This document shows positions 19,666 through 28,871 of a DNA stretch of 64,000 bases, piece by piece. The notes beneath the pieces were generated by a model, which was not told the DNA's origin, ran no database searches, and saw only the letters and a list, made by a program, of their open reading frames with translations. Origin of the DNA: Halomonas aestuarii (GTDB lineage: Bacteria; Pseudomonadota; Gammaproteobacteria; Pseudomonadales; Halomonadaceae); assembly GCF_001886615.1 (NCBI RefSeq), contig NZ_CP018139.1, positions 620,001-684,000 of the forward strand, written 5' to 3'. The translations under genes were made by a program, and so were the position numbers. Numbering within the stretch: position 1 is the stretch's first letter; every line of letters begins with the position of its first letter.

Positions 19666-19953
19666 TCAATCCCGCGACTGCGCAAGCCAGCGACGCTTGT
19701 CCCGGGCGGGAAGGCGCTTGATGGCGGCCTCGCGCCGCAGCGCCTCGCCGTGGCTCCCGACGCACTCGTGGTGCACCAGCACCAGCGGCCCCTTGCCGCG
19801 CAGCGCCTTGGCGCCGCGGCCGGCACGATGCTCGGCCAGGCGTCGGTCGACGTCGGTGGTGATCCCGGTATAGAGGGCGCCCGAGGCGGTCTCGACCAGG
19901 TAGAGGTACCAGGCCCGGTCGTCCGACGGGGCCGGCGGGTCGGCGGCGTCCAT
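19666..19953 (-). CDS. GIY-YIG nuclease-superfamily protein (UPF0213/YhbQ-like)
   Basis: 95-residue protein with the single GIY-YIG domain: [28 protein letters not shown] has the paired YLY and YTG motifs, the catalytic Arg (RRL) and the following His/Lys segment, and [29 protein letters not shown] closes the fold with the conserved Glu. Stand-alone proteins of this kind include E. coli YhbQ, described as a structure-selective DNA nuclease, though the biological role is uncertain. It begins 5 bp after rpe ends and is probably co-transcribed with it. Confidence 0.88.
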   Translation of the reverse strand: MDAADPPAPSDDRAWYLYLVETASGALYTGITTDVDRRLAEHRAGRGAKALRGKGPLVLVHHECVGSHGEALRREAAIKRLPARDKRRWLAQSRD

Positions 19954-19957
19954 CGAC

Positions 19958-20656
19958 TCAGGCGCCGGCCAGGGCCCGACGGAAGTCCCCGATCACCCCG
20001 TCGTAGCGGTGCGGGTCGTCCTCGTTGCGCGCCTTGAACACCGCCGAGCCGGCGACGAAGGTGTCCGCCCCGGCGCGCGCGATCTCGGCAATGTTGTCGA
20101 CCTTGACGCCGCCATCGACCTCCAGGCGGATCGGCCGCCCCGAGGCATCGATGCGGCGGCGCACCTCGCGCAGCTTGTCCAGGGTCCCGGGAATGAACGA
20201 CTGGCCGCCGAAGCCGGGGTTGACGCTCATCAGCAGGACCATGTCGACCTTGTCCATCACGTAGTCGAGGTAGGCGAGCGGCGTGGCCGGGTTGAAGACC
20301 AGGCCGGCCCGGCAGCCGCCATCGCGGATCAGCTGCAGGGAGCGGTCGATGTGCTCGGAGGCCTCGGGGTGGAAGGTGATGTAGCTGGCCCCGGCATCGA
20401 TGAAGTCGCCGATCAGCCGGTCCACCGGCTTGACCATCAGGTGGGCGTCGATGGGCGCGGTGACCCCGTGCTTGCGCAGGGCCTCGCAGACCATGGGACC
20501 GATGGTCAGGTTGGGCACGTAATGGTTGTCCATCACGTCGAAGTGGACGATGTCCGCGCCGGACGCCAGGACGTCGTCCACCTCCTCGCCCAGGCGGGCG
20601 AAATCGGCGGAGAGAATCGAGGGCGCGATCTGGAAGTCGGGTCGGGGGTCGGTCAT
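19958..20656 (-). CDS. rpe: ribulose-phosphate 3-epimerase
   Basis: Interconverts ribulose 5-phosphate and xylulose 5-phosphate in the pentose phosphate pathway. 232-residue TIM barrel with [17 protein letters not shown] at the N-terminus, [18 protein letters not shown] (metal-binding His/Asp), [12 protein letters not shown], the loop [14 protein letters not shown], and [12 protein letters not shown] with the second catalytic Asp. It is often the first gene of a rpe-gph-trpE cluster; here it is separated from gph by GIY-YIG, mscS and ndh. Confidence 0.97.
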   Translation of the reverse strand: MTDPRPDFQIAPSILSADFARLGEEVDDVLASGADIVHFDVMDNHYVPNLTIGPMVCEALRKHGVTAPIDAHLMVKPVDRLIGDFIDAGASYITFHPEASEHIDRSLQLIRDGGCRAGLVFNPATPLAYLDYVMDKVDMVLLMSVNPGFGGQSFIPGTLDKLREVRRRIDASGRPIRLEVDGGVKVDNIAEIARAGADTFVAGSAVFKARNEDDPHRYDGVIGDFRRALAGA

Positions 20657-20734
20657 GGCGACGATCGGTTCCTGTGAGAGTCGATGGGCACGATGGGCGG
20701 CATTCTAGCAGGATCTCGCCGCCCGCCGTATCGC

Positions 20735-20763
20735 TTGCAGGTTAGTGACACCGCGCCGATAGT
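20735..20763 (+). promoter_or_regulatory. candidate ggt promoter
   Basis: TTGCAG (20735-20740) and GATAGT (20758-20763) have a 17-bp spacer and lie 39 bp before the ggt start. Confidence 0.4.
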
Positions 20764-20801
20764 GGTCAGGGCATGCCTTTCCCTTCCGGAGGAACTCCAC
20801 G

Positions 20802-22529
20802 ATGTCCGCCCGACTGTCCCGCTCCCTGGGTGCCGGCCTCCTCGCCGGCACGCTGCTCTTCGCCCCGACGCTGTTCGCCCAGCCGGCCATCCTCGAGGGG
20901 GAACGCTTCCACCCCGAGGAAGGCGCTCGGGGGATGGTGGCGACCAGCCATTTCCTGGCGTCCCAGGTCGCCCACGACGTCCTCGCCGACGGGGGCAACG
21001 CCGTGGATGCCGCCGTCACCGCGGGCTTCGCCCTGGCCGTCACCCAGCCCCGCTCGGGCAACATCGGCGGCGGTGGCTTCATGCTGATCTCCGACGAGGA
21101 GAGCGGCGAGGTCATCGCCATCGACTATCGGGAGGAGGCCCCGGCGGCGGCCACCGAGACCATGTTCCAGGACGAGGAAGGCAACGCCGTCTCCGAGTGG
21201 TCGCGCTTCACCCATCGCGCGGCCGGCGTGCCCGGCACCGTGGCGGGCCTGGCCTTGGCGCTGGAGAAGTACGGCACCCTGAGCCTGGCCGAGGCCCTGG
21301 CGCCGGCGATCCGGCTGGCCGAGGAGGGCTTCGAGGTGCCCCAGCGCTTCGTCGACGGGGTGAGCGAGGCCAGCGACCGCCTGACGAAGTGGGACTCGAC
21401 CAAGGCGATGTTCTTCAAGGAGGACGGCAGCCCCTATGAGGTCGGGGAGACCTTCCGGCAGCCGGACCTGGCGGCGACCCTGCGGCGGATCGCCGAGCAG
21501 GGCGCGCGCGAATTCTACGAGGGTGAGACCGCCGAGCTGATCGTCGCCGAGATGCAGGCACACGACGGCCTGATCACCCTCGAGGACCTCGCCGGCTACC
21601 AGCCGGTGATCCGCGAGCCCAGCCACGGCAACTACCGCGGCTACGACGTCTACGCCATGAGCCCCCCCTCCTCCGGCGGCGCCCATATCGTGCAGATGCT
21701 CAACATCCTCGAGGCCTACGACATCGGTGACATGGGCTTCGGGGCGGCGAACACCATCCACCTGATGGCCGAGGCGATGAAACGCGCCTATGCCGACCGC
21801 TCCGAGTACCTGGGCGACACCGACTTCGTCGACGTCCCCCTCGAGGGCCTCACCTCCGAGGGCTATGCCGACGAGCTGCGCGCCAGCATCGCCATGGACC
21901 GCGTGACCCCGAGCGAGGAGATCGCCCCGGGCAGCCCGCTGCCCTACGAGTCCAACGAGACCACCCACTTCTCCATCGCCGACGCTGACGGCCTGGCGGT
22001 CTCCAACACCTACACCATCAACTTCAGCTACGGCTCCGGCATCGCCGTCGAGGGCGCCGGCTTCCTGCTCAACAACGAGATGGACGACTTCTCCGCCAAG
22101 CCCGGCGTGCCCAACGCCTATGGCCTGATCGGCGGCGCGGCCAACAAGATCGAACCGGGCAAGCGCATGCTGTCGTCGATGACGCCGACCATCGTCAAGC
22201 AGGACGGCAGGAACTTCCTGATCACCGGCAGCCCCGGGGGCTCGCGCATCATCACCACCACCCTGCAGGTGCTGATGAACGTCATCGACCACGGCATGAA
22301 CATCCAGTCGGCGGTCAGCGCCCCGCGGATCCACCACCAGTGGCTGCCCGACGAGCTGCGCATCGAGGCCGGCTTCAGCCCGGACACCCTCGAACTGCTC
22401 GAGGGCAAGGGCCACGTGATCCGCCAGCAGTCGGCGATGGGCGCCGCCCAGTCGATCGTGATCGAGGACGGTCGCTTCTATGGCGGCGCCGACCCGCGGC
22501 GTTCCACCTCCTCCGCCATGGGGCTCTAG
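20802..22529 (+). CDS. ggt: gamma-glutamyltransferase precursor
   Basis: Periplasmic Ntn-hydrolase that cleaves glutathione and other gamma-glutamyl compounds. 575 residues. The signal peptide is about residues 1-26 (LGAGLLAGTLLFAPTLFAQ). The large-subunit region includes GGNAVDAAVTAGFALAVTQPRSGNIGGGGFML. Self-processing should occur before Thr387 in NETTHFSIAD, giving the N-terminal nucleophile of the small subunit. The residue before the cleavage site is Glu rather than the Gln of E. coli GGT. The oxyanion/substrate segment is MLSSMTPTIV and GSPGGSRIITTTLQVLMN. A GGAGG site precedes the ATG. It is divergent to rpe. Confidence 0.96.
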   Translation: MSARLSRSLGAGLLAGTLLFAPTLFAQPAILEGERFHPEEGARGMVATSHFLASQVAHDVLADGGNAVDAAVTAGFALAVTQPRSGNIGGGGFMLISDEESGEVIAIDYREEAPAAATETMFQDEEGNAVSEWSRFTHRAAGVPGTVAGLALALEKYGTLSLAEALAPAIRLAEEGFEVPQRFVDGVSEASDRLTKWDSTKAMFFKEDGSPYEVGETFRQPDLAATLRRIAEQGAREFYEGETAELIVAEMQAHDGLITLEDLAGYQPVIREPSHGNYRGYDVYAMSPPSSGGAHIVQMLNILEAYDIGDMGFGAANTIHLMAEAMKRAYADRSEYLGDTDFVDVPLEGLTSEGYADELRASIAMDRVTPSEEIAPGSPLPYESNETTHFSIADADGLAVSNTYTINFSYGSGIAVEGAGFLLNNEMDDFSAKPGVPNAYGLIGGAANKIEPGKRMLSSMTPTIVKQDGRNFLITGSPGGSRIITTTLQVLMNVIDHGMNIQSAVSAPRIHHQWLPDELRIEAGFSPDTLELLEGKGHVIRQQSAMGAAQSIVIEDGRFYGGADPRRSTSSAMGL

Positions 22530-22539
22530 GCCCCCCTTC

Positions 22540-22561
22540 CCCGCCCCCGTCCGGGGGCGGG
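22540..22561 (+). terminator. GC hairpin after ggt
   Basis: A 10-bp perfect stem CCCGCCCCCG/CGGGGGCGGG (22540-22549 with 22552-22561) with a 2-nt loop lies 10 bp after the ggt stop. There is no T-tract, so rho-independent action is uncertain. Confidence 0.45.
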
Positions 22562-22642
22562 AGCGCCTCGGCGGATCACGGCTGCAGGCGGGTCCGGCGA
22601 GGCGATATACTCCAGACCCTGCCACTCACCGGGAGCCTTTCC

Positions 22643-23233
22643 ATGCAGCGTCGACATTTCCTGGGGGCCTGCGCCCTGCTTCTCGCCACCGGCTGGCTGG
22701 TCGGCTGCGCCAGCCCCCACTACCTCCAGCTCGATCCCCGGCGTACCGCCGACGTCCCCCGGATCGGCAATGGCCAGAGCGTCACCGTGACGGCCGTGGA
22801 TGGCCGCGACAGCGAGGTGATCGGCACGCGCACCGGCAGCGCCATGTCCACGGCGGTGATCACCGCCGACGCCCGGCAGCTGGTCCCGCGGCTTCAGGCC
22901 GAAGCCGAGCGCGCCGTGCGGGAGATGGGCTTCACCCCGACCACCGAGCGCGCCGAGGGGCGGCCCAGCCTGACGCTGACCCTGGATCACCTGGACTATG
23001 CCCGCGGCGAGAGTCGACCGATCGTCGAGGAGGCGCTGCTGGAGGCGGTGCTCATCGCCGAGGCGGTCAACGGCGGCACCACCTACACCGGCACCTACAC
23101 CTCCCGGCGCACCCAGGGCTACGCCATCCGCCCCGACCAGGAAGCCAACACCCGCATGGTCAACGAGCTGCTGTCCGACGGCCTGGATCGCGCCTTCCGC
23201 GACCCCGAACTCGGCCGCCTGCTGGCCCGCTGA
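22643..23233 (+). CDS. YajG family lipoprotein
   Basis: 196-residue predicted outer-membrane lipoprotein. The signal peptide RRHFLGACALLLATGWLVGC ends in lipobox LVGC (Cys near residue 22), followed by Ala-Ser, so outer-membrane sorting is expected. The mature part has YLQLDPRR, GQSVTVTAVDGRDSEVIGTRTG and LTLTLDHLDYA, the pattern of the YajG family (PF03923), whose function is not established. The ATG at 22643 is the only start consistent with the lipoprotein signal; in-frame codons upstream overlap ggt. A good -10 (TATACT, 22606-22611) with a poor -35 lies upstream. Confidence 0.82.
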   Translation: MQRRHFLGACALLLATGWLVGCASPHYLQLDPRRTADVPRIGNGQSVTVTAVDGRDSEVIGTRTGSAMSTAVITADARQLVPRLQAEAERAVREMGFTPTTERAEGRPSLTLTLDHLDYARGESRPIVEEALLEAVLIAEAVNGGTTYTGTYTSRRTQGYAIRPDQEANTRMVNELLSDGLDRAFRDPELGRLLAR

Positions 23234-23252
23234 GCTAAAGCCTCGAGCCGGT

Positions 23253-23882
23253 TCAGGTCAGCGGACCGCGGCGCTCGAGCGCCCAGACGCTCTCGCGAAA
23301 GCCGTTGGGTTCCGGCTCGCCGTCCTCCAGGTGGGTGACCCGGAAGTTGGGCGCGAACAGCCGGCGCACCTCGTTGGCGGACACGCTGAACGGCGGGCCG
23401 CCCGGATCCCGGGTCAGGCTGATCAAAAGCCCCCGGGCTCCGGGAGGCACCAGCTGCGCCAGGTGGAAGGCATAGCGCTGGCGGGTGGCCTCGGGCAGCG
23501 CGATCAGGGCCGCCCGGTCGTAGAAGGCGCCGATCTCGGCCGCCTGCTCGATATGGAAGTGGAAGAAGTCACCGCGCCAGAGCTCCACGCTGCCCTGGCG
23601 GCAGATGTCGAAGCCATCCTGGCGATAGCGGGTGACTTCCCCCACCCCCTCGGCGACGAACTCCTCGATGGCCTGCTCGGCCAGCTCGATGCCGAGCACG
23701 GGATGGTCCTGGCGCGCCAGCCAGCGCATGTCCAGGCTCTTGCCGCACAGCGGCACCAGGACCTTGGTGCCGGCCCGCACCTCCAGGCCGGGCCAGTGGC
23801 GCACCAGGGCCGGGTGGGGCCGGTCACGGTGGAACCCGATGCGCCCCTCGCGCCAGCGCTGCAGCCAGTCGTCGTCCATCAT
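23253..23882 (-). CDS. tpm: thiopurine S-methyltransferase
   Basis: SAM-dependent methyltransferase of the bacterial TPMT family, known to methylate thiopurines and, in some bacteria, selenium or tellurium oxyanions; the natural role is unclear. 209 residues with [17 protein letters not shown], the SAM-binding [28 protein letters not shown], the [17 protein letters not shown] segment and [14 protein letters not shown]. The ATG at 23882 overlaps the stop of the SH3-domain gene by one base (TGATG), so the two are probably translationally coupled. An ATG follows directly at 23879. Confidence 0.93.
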   Translation of the reverse strand: MMDDDWLQRWREGRIGFHRDRPHPALVRHWPGLEVRAGTKVLVPLCGKSLDMRWLARQDHPVLGIELAEQAIEEFVAEGVGEVTRYRQDGFDICRQGSVELWRGDFFHFHIEQAAEIGAFYDRAALIALPEATRQRYAFHLAQLVPPGARGLLISLTRDPGGPPFSVSANEVRRLFAPNFRVTHLEDGEPEPNGFRESVWALERRGPLT

Positions 23883-24511
23883 CAGAACCAGCGATCACGC
23901 TTGCGGCGACGACGCGGCAGATGGGGCACGATCAAGCCGACCAGCAGGCCGGCACCGGCCACCCCGCCGCCATAAATGAAGTAGCGCATCAGCAGGTCCT
24001 CCTCCTGGGTATCCAGGCGCGCCTGGAGTTCCCGGATGGTGGCCCGCGACTGGGCGGTCTCCTCCTCGAGGGCCTGGTTGCGCGCCTCGAGCTCGGCGAT
24101 GTGCTCCTCGCGCAGCTCCAGGGTATCGGTCATCGACGCCGTGCGGTTCTCCCAGGTGTCGTTGATGCCGGAGAGCTCCTCGGTCAGCGCCGACACCCTG
24201 GCCTCCAGCTCCGGCAGACGCTTCTGCGCGCTGGGGTCGTCCTGGAGCTCGCTGCTGAGCACCCAGACGATATCGCCTTCGCTGTCCTCCACCCGACTGT
24301 AATCGCCGCTGGTCTCGAGCACGGTCACCGGCTCGCCGGCGGTCAGGGTCCCGATGATCCGGTAGCCATCGGTCGGGCCGCTGCGCACGAAGGTGGTGAG
24401 TTCGTCCGACACCCAGGCGGTCCCGTCGGCCAGTTCCTGGGCATGGAGCACGGAGGGCAGCGTCGCGAGCGCGACGCCGAGTGTCAGTATCTTGAGTCTG
24501 TGTATCGTCAT
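23882..24511 (-). CDS. SH3-domain envelope protein with coiled coil (TIGR04211/YgiM-like)
   Basis: 209-residue exported, membrane-anchored protein. Signal sequence about residues 1-25 ([17 protein letters not shown]). A bacterial SH3 domain follows ([45 protein letters not shown]). Next is a long coiled coil (about residues 95-178), then a single C-terminal transmembrane helix ([19 protein letters not shown]) and a basic tail [10 protein letters not shown]. This architecture matches the TIGR04211 family, which includes E. coli YgiM; function unknown, possibly envelope-associated. The ATG at 24511 begins the signal peptide; longer starts lack support. Upstream of and overlapping tpm. Confidence 0.86.
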   Translation of the reverse strand: MTIHRLKILTLGVALATLPSVLHAQELADGTAWVSDELTTFVRSGPTDGYRIIGTLTAGEPVTVLETSGDYSRVEDSEGDIVWVLSSELQDDPSAQKRLPELEARVSALTEELSGINDTWENRTASMTDTLELREEHIAELEARNQALEEETAQSRATIRELQARLDTQEEDLLMRYFIYGGGVAGAGLLVGLIVPHLPRRRRKRDRWF

Positions 24512-24627
24512 GCCATCGTCGTCCTGGCTGTCCAAGGCTCGCGTGTCGTTGCTCTGTCGCGTCGGGTGTACCACGTTCGGACCTCCCTGCCGACTGCGGC
24601 GGCGAGGCGGAACGTCGACCGTCCGGG

Positions 24628-24650
24628 TTACCCACAGCTGCTGTGGACAA
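24628..24650. promoter_or_regulatory. pair of inverted DnaA-box-like 9-mers
   Basis: TTACCCACA on the plus strand and TTGTCCACA on the minus strand each differ from TTATCCACA by one base. They face each other across a 5-bp centre, forming CACAGCTGCTGTG. They may be a regulatory DnaA site or coincidence. Confidence 0.3.
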
Positions 24651-24828
24651 CCATCGGGAAAACCGCTGGAAACCCGCCGCAAGCCGGCATGGCCATCGTC
24701 CTGACCTCGTTCCGGTCATTTTTCGACCAGGCCACGCCGGGTGGTGCCCGCCCGCGAAGGGTCCACAGGGTACCACAGTCGTGCCGCGCGACCGCGGGGC
24801 CACGCTGGCCCCGATGCCGGGCACTGCG

Positions 24829-24834
24829 TATAAT
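24829..24834 (+). promoter_or_regulatory. candidate -10 box for miaB
   Basis: A perfect TATAAT preceded by TGCG, close to an extended -10, lies 89 bp upstream of the miaB ATG. No recognisable -35 is seen. Confidence 0.35.
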
Positions 24835-24922
24835 GGCGTGCCTTGTCCCGGGTGGCCATCCGGCCATCCGCCCACGTCCATCCAATGGTGCACCGTCGCG
24901 CCAGCTGCCGCGACCTACTCTT

Positions 24923-26266
24923 ATGGCGAAGAAACTCTTCATCAAGACGCACGGCTGCCAGATGAACGAGTACGACTCCGCTCGCATGGCGGATCTGCTC
25001 GGCGAATCCCATCAGCTCGAGCTCACCGACGACGAGCGCGATGCCGACGTCATCCTGCTCAACACCTGCTCCATTCGCGAGAAGGCCCAGGAGAAGGTCT
25101 TCCATCAGCTCGGCCGCTGGAAGAAGCTCAAGGAGGCCAATCCGGAGCTGGTGATCGGCGTGGGCGGGTGCGTGGCCAGCCAGGAGGGCGAGGCCCTGCG
25201 CAAGCGTGCGCCCCATGTCGACATGGTGTTCGGTCCCCAGACCCTGCACCGGGTGCCGGGCATGCTCGACGCCCGCCGCGACGACCAGATCTCGGTGGTC
25301 GACGTCACCTTCCCCGAGATCGAGAAGTTCGACCACCTGCCCAAGCCGAGCTCTGACGGGGCCACCGCCTTCGTCTCGGTGATGGAAGGCTGCTCCAAGT
25401 ACTGCACCTTCTGCGTGGTCCCCTACACCCGCGGCGAGGAGGTCTCGCGCCCCTTCGAGGCGGTGATGGACGAGGTCATCCACCTGGCCGATCAGGGGGT
25501 GCGCGAGATCAACCTGCTGGGCCAGAACGTCAACGCCTATCGCGGCGAGAACCAGCTCGGCGACGAGATCGACCTGGCCGAGCTGATCGCCTGCGTGGCG
25601 GCCGTCGAGGGCATCGACCGCATCCGCTTCACCACCTCCCATCCGGTGGAGTTCTCCGACAGCCTGATCGAGGCCTACGGCGAGATCCCGGAGCTGGTCA
25701 GCCACCTCCACCTGCCGGTGCAGGCCGGCTCGGACCGCGTGCTCGCCGCCATGAAGCGCGGCCACACGGTGGAGGAGTACGTCGAGAAGATGGAGCGCAT
25801 CCGTGCGCTGCGTCCCGACATCAGCTTCTCCTCGGACTTCATCATCGGCTTCCCCGGCGAGACCGCGGAGGACTTCGAGTCCACCATGGACCTGATCCAT
25901 CGCATCGGCTTCGACCACTCCTTCAGCTTCGTCTACTCGGCGCGCCCCGGCACGCCGGCCGCGGCCCTGGAGGACGACACCCCGGAGAGCGTCAAGAAGC
26001 AGCGCCTGGCGATCCTGCAGGAGCGCATCAACCAGCAGGCGATGCAGATCAGCCGACGCATGGTCGGCACCACCCAGCGCATCCTGGTCACCGGCTTCTC
26101 GCCCCGGGACCCGGGCCAGCTCTCAGGACGCACCGAGAACAACCGGGTGGTCAACTTCCGTGCCGCCAATCCCTTCGACCTGATCGGCTACTTCGTCGAC
26201 GTCGAGATCAGCGAGGCACTGCCCAACTCCCTGCGCGGCGAACTGCTCTCCCCCGAGCGGTTCTGA
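24923..26266 (+). CDS. miaB: tRNA-2-methylthio-N6-dimethylallyladenosine synthase
   Basis: Radical-SAM methylthiotransferase that adds the 2-methylthio group to i6A37 of tRNAs reading UNN codons. 447 residues. The N-terminal UPF0004 domain has three Cys for the auxiliary cluster ([24 protein letters not shown]). The radical-SAM motif CSKYCTFC is near residue 155. The region [21 protein letters not shown] and the C-terminal TRAM domain ([26 protein letters not shown]) complete the family pattern. The start is ATG 24923 ([12 protein letters not shown]); the frame is open far upstream but homology begins here. Upstream of the phoH-ybeY-corC-lnt block, as in many gammaproteobacteria. Confidence 0.97.
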   Translation: MAKKLFIKTHGCQMNEYDSARMADLLGESHQLELTDDERDADVILLNTCSIREKAQEKVFHQLGRWKKLKEANPELVIGVGGCVASQEGEALRKRAPHVDMVFGPQTLHRVPGMLDARRDDQISVVDVTFPEIEKFDHLPKPSSDGATAFVSVMEGCSKYCTFCVVPYTRGEEVSRPFEAVMDEVIHLADQGVREINLLGQNVNAYRGENQLGDEIDLAELIACVAAVEGIDRIRFTTSHPVEFSDSLIEAYGEIPELVSHLHLPVQAGSDRVLAAMKRGHTVEEYVEKMERIRALRPDISFSSDFIIGFPGETAEDFESTMDLIHRIGFDHSFSFVYSARPGTPAAALEDDTPESVKKQRLAILQERINQQAMQISRRMVGTTQRILVTGFSPRDPGQLSGRTENNRVVNFRAANPFDLIGYFVDVEISEALPNSLRGELLSPERF

Positions 26267-26275
26267 GTCCGCGAT

Positions 26276-26297
26276 TGCCCCGGCCAGTGCCGGGGCA
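26276..26297 (+). terminator. hairpin after miaB
   Basis: A 9-bp perfect stem TGCCCCGGC/GCCGGGGCA (26276-26284 with 26289-26297) with a 4-nt loop lies 10 bp past the miaB stop. No T-tract follows; partial read-through into phoH is plausible. Confidence 0.4.
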
Positions 26298-26339
26298 GTA
26301 AGCTGAGCCCCACATCCACAACGCACGGATCCCCCAGTC

Positions 26340-27443
26340 TTGAGCCAGCCATCTTCTCAGGCCAATCGCATCATCACTCTGAACCTGGAACCCAACGACC
26401 CTCGGCGCCTGGCCAACCTCTGCGGCCAGCGCGACGAGCACCTCAAGCTGGTCGAATCACGGCTGGGCATCACCCTGCGCAACCGTGGCAACATCTTCCA
26501 GCTGGCCGGTCCCGCCAGCCGGGTCAAGGCCGCCGCCAACGTGCTGGAGCACCTCTACCGGGAGACCGAGGCCAGCGACCTCGAGCCGGACACGGTGCAC
26601 CTCTTCCTGCAGGAGTCCGGGCTCGAGGCGCTCGACGAGGAGGAAGGCGACGAGCGCGACGACGAGGTGCTGCTGCGCACGCCTCGCGCGCTGATCAAGC
26701 CCCGCGGCCTCAACCAGCAGGGGTATGTCCAGAGCATCCGTGCCCACGACATCAACTTCGGCATCGGCCCGGCCGGCACCGGCAAGACCTACCTGGCCGT
26801 GGCCGCGGCCGTCGAGGCCCTCAACCAGCAGGAGGTGCGTCGCATCCTGCTGGTGCGACCGGCCGTGGAGGCCGGCGAGAAGCTCGGCTTCCTGCCCGGC
26901 GACCTGGCCCAGAAGATCGACCCCTACCTGCGCCCGCTCTACGACGCCCTCTACGAGATGATCGGCTTCGAGCAGGTGGCCAAGCTGATCGAACGCCAGG
27001 TGATCGAGATCGCCCCGCTGGCCTACATGCGCGGTCGCACCCTCAACAACGCCTTCATCATCCTCGACGAGAGCCAGAACACCACCCGCGAGCAGATGAA
27101 GATGTTCCTGACGCGCATCGGCTTCGGCTCCACGGCGGTGATCACCGGCGACGTGACCCAGGTGGACCTGCCCCGCGGCCAGACGTCGGGGCTGATCCAG
27201 GTGCTCGAGGTGCTCAAGGGGACCCCGGGCATCGGCGTGACCCACTTCGCCGCCAAGGACGTGGTGCGCCATCCGCTGGTCCAGCGCATCATCGAGGCCT
27301 ATGACCACTTCGAGGCCGGCCAGGAAGCCGCCGAACGCGAGCGTCGCGAAGAGCGCGAGGCCCGTCGCGAGGCCCAGGCCGAGGAACGCCAGGCGCGCAA
27401 GAGCCAGCACCAGCGCCCCGACGACGACGGGGAGTCGTCATGA
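26340..27443 (+). CDS. ybeZ: PhoH-like ATPase (YbeZ)
   Basis: Cytoplasmic P-loop ATPase of the PhoH family, encoded beside the RNase YbeY and thought to work with it in rRNA handling. 367 residues. The N-terminal KH-like part (about residues 12-75) is followed by the Walker A motif [12 protein letters not shown] (about residue 143), [23 protein letters not shown], and Walker [12 protein letters not shown]. The C-terminus is a charged Arg/Glu-rich tail from about residue 322. The only start that fits is TTG 26340: the frame is closed by a stop at 26304 and there is no ATG or GTG between. No clear Shine-Dalgarno precedes it. The stop overlaps ybeY by 4 bp. Confidence 0.92.
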   Translation: MSQPSSQANRIITLNLEPNDPRRLANLCGQRDEHLKLVESRLGITLRNRGNIFQLAGPASRVKAAANVLEHLYRETEASDLEPDTVHLFLQESGLEALDEEEGDERDDEVLLRTPRALIKPRGLNQQGYVQSIRAHDINFGIGPAGTGKTYLAVAAAVEALNQQEVRRILLVRPAVEAGEKLGFLPGDLAQKIDPYLRPLYDALYEMIGFEQVAKLIERQVIEIAPLAYMRGRTLNNAFIILDESQNTTREQMKMFLTRIGFGSTAVITGDVTQVDLPRGQTSGLIQVLEVLKGTPGIGVTHFAAKDVVRHPLVQRIIEAYDHFEAGQEAAERERREEREARREAQAEERQARKSQHQRPDDDGESS

Positions 27444-27964
27444 CGAGCGACCCTTCGCCCGTCATCGTCGACCGCCAGGTGGCCCTCGATGCCGAGGACC
27501 TGCCCACCCAGGCCGACCTCGAGGCCTGGGTGGAGGCCGTGCTGTCGAGACAGGTCGATGAACCGCGACACGAGCTGACCATCCGCTTCGTCGACACCGA
27601 GGAGAGCCGACACCTCAACCGCGACTATCGCGACCGCGACCGGCCCACCAACGTGCTCTCCTTCCCCTTCGAGCTCCCGCCCGGGGTCGACCTCCCGCTG
27701 CTCGGCGACCTGGTGATCTGCCACCCGGTGGTGGTCCGGGAGGCCGGGGAACAGGACAAGTCGCAGCGCGCTCACTACGCTCACATGGTGGTCCACGGCA
27801 CCCTGCACCTGCTGGGCCATGATCACCAGGAGGACGACGAGGCCGAGGCCATGGAGGCCCTGGAGCGCGAGATTCTGGCATCACTGGGGATCGCCGATCC
27901 GTATCTCACCCCCAGCCCTCCGCACCGCGATTCCGATACCGAGGACGAGAGAGCCGACGCATGA
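27440..27964 (+). CDS. ybeY: endoribonuclease / rRNA maturation factor YbeY
   Basis: Single-strand-specific zinc endoribonuclease involved in 16S rRNA 3'-end maturation and ribosome quality control. 174 residues. The zinc-binding signature [11 protein letters not shown] (about residues 119-129) and the NVLSFPF segment are diagnostic. The C-terminal approximately 20 residues ([17 protein letters not shown]) are acidic and probably disordered. It overlaps the PhoH-like gene by ATGA and corC by ATGA, so all three are translationally coupled. Confidence 0.96.
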   Translation: MTSDPSPVIVDRQVALDAEDLPTQADLEAWVEAVLSRQVDEPRHELTIRFVDTEESRHLNRDYRDRDRPTNVLSFPFELPPGVDLPLLGDLVICHPVVVREAGEQDKSQRAHYAHMVVHGTLHLLGHDHQEDDEAEAMEALEREILASLGIADPYLTPSPPHRDSDTEDERADA

Positions 27965-28842
27965 GCGAAGATCGATCGAGCGGCCAGGGCAACAGGTCCT
28001 GGCTCGACAAGCTGTTCAGTGCCCTGTCCAACGAAAGCGACGAGCCCAGCTCCCGAGGCGAACTGCTGGAGTTCCTCCGCCAGGCGGGCTCCCGCCTGAA
28101 GCTCGACCAGGACGCCATGATGATCATCGAGGGCGCCCTGAACATCAGCGACCAGCAGGTGCGCGAGGTGCTGATCCCCCGCTCCCAGATCACCGCCATC
28201 GCCCTCGACCAGCCCCTCGAGGAGTACCTGCCGGTGATCCTCGAGACCGGCCATTCCCGCTACCCGGTGATCGGCGAGAACCTCGACGAGGTCAAGGGCA
28301 TCCTGCTGGCCAAGGACCTGCTGCCGCTGCTGCGCGGCGGCCAGGAGAACGGCCGACCCTTCCAGCTCGACGAGGTGTTGCGCCCCGCGATGTTCGTCCC
28401 GGAATCCAAGCGGCTCAACAGCCTGCTCAAGGAGTTCCAGGACACCCACAACCACATGGCCGTGGTGGTGGACGAATACGGCGGCACGGCGGGCATCGTC
28501 ACCATCGAGGACATCCTCGAGGAGATCGTCGGCGAGATCGAGGACGAACACGACATCGACGAGGAGATCGATATCCGCGAGCTCGGCGACGAGCGCTTCG
28601 CGATCCGTGCCCTGACCACCATCGAGGACTTCAACGAGCGCTTCGGCACCCGCTTCTCCGACGACGAGTTCGATACCCTCGGGGGCCTGGTGATGCAGCG
28701 TTTCGGCCACCTGCCGGGGCGCGGCGAGCACACCGAGATCGGCGGCTGGCGCTTCACCGTCCTCAACGCCGACAACCGTCGCATCCGCCTGCTCGAGGCC
28801 GAGCGCTGCGAGGAGAGCCACGAGAAGAGCAGCGAGGAGTGA
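27961..28842 (+). CDS. corC: CorC/YbeX family CBS-pair protein
   Basis: 293-residue cytoplasmic protein: an N-terminal linker, a tandem CBS pair ([27 protein letters not shown], and [21 protein letters not shown] through [24 protein letters not shown]) and a CorC_HlyC C-terminal domain (about residues 205-285). Homologues are called magnesium/cobalt efflux protein CorC; genetic data also tie YbeX to ribosome metabolism, so the transport label is loose. It lacks the DUF21 membrane domain. Coupled to ybeY upstream, with lnt 29 bp downstream. Confidence 0.9.
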   Translation: MSEDRSSGQGNRSWLDKLFSALSNESDEPSSRGELLEFLRQAGSRLKLDQDAMMIIEGALNISDQQVREVLIPRSQITAIALDQPLEEYLPVILETGHSRYPVIGENLDEVKGILLAKDLLPLLRGGQENGRPFQLDEVLRPAMFVPESKRLNSLLKEFQDTHNHMAVVVDEYGGTAGIVTIEDILEEIVGEIEDEHDIDEEIDIRELGDERFAIRALTTIEDFNERFGTRFSDDEFDTLGGLVMQRFGHLPGRGEHTEIGGWRFTVLNADNRRIRLLEAERCEESHEKSSEE

Positions 28843-28871
28843 CACGGCCCTTCCAGGGATGGACACGATCG

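Larger units (their letters stand above)
24512..24922. other. 411-bp divergent intergenic region between the SH3 gene and miaB
   Basis: This gap has no credible gene. It holds two DnaA-box-like 9-mers in inverted orientation (24628-24636 and 24642-24650), further CCACAG-type sequences near 24762-24780, and a TATAAT at 24829-24834 facing miaB. Long open frames that cross it are unbroken extensions of miaB and antisense frames expected at this GC content. Confidence 0.5.

Noticed and set aside
20766..22625. Minus-strand frame of about 600 codons across ggt
   Set aside because: Antisense shadow of ggt with no motifs; the ggt frame has complete catalytic signatures.
23921..24922. Upstream in-frame extension of miaB
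   Set aside because: Covers tpm-side sequence on the opposite strand and intergenic DNA; MiaB homology begins at [12 protein letters not shown] (24923).
24512..24922. Possible replication origin from DnaA-like boxes
   Set aside because: Only two near-matches, no AT-rich unwinding region and no dnaA, dnaN, gidA or rpmH nearby.
27819..28871. Upstream in-frame extension of lnt
   Set aside because: Overlaps ybeY and corC in another frame; the Lnt membrane domain begins near 28872.
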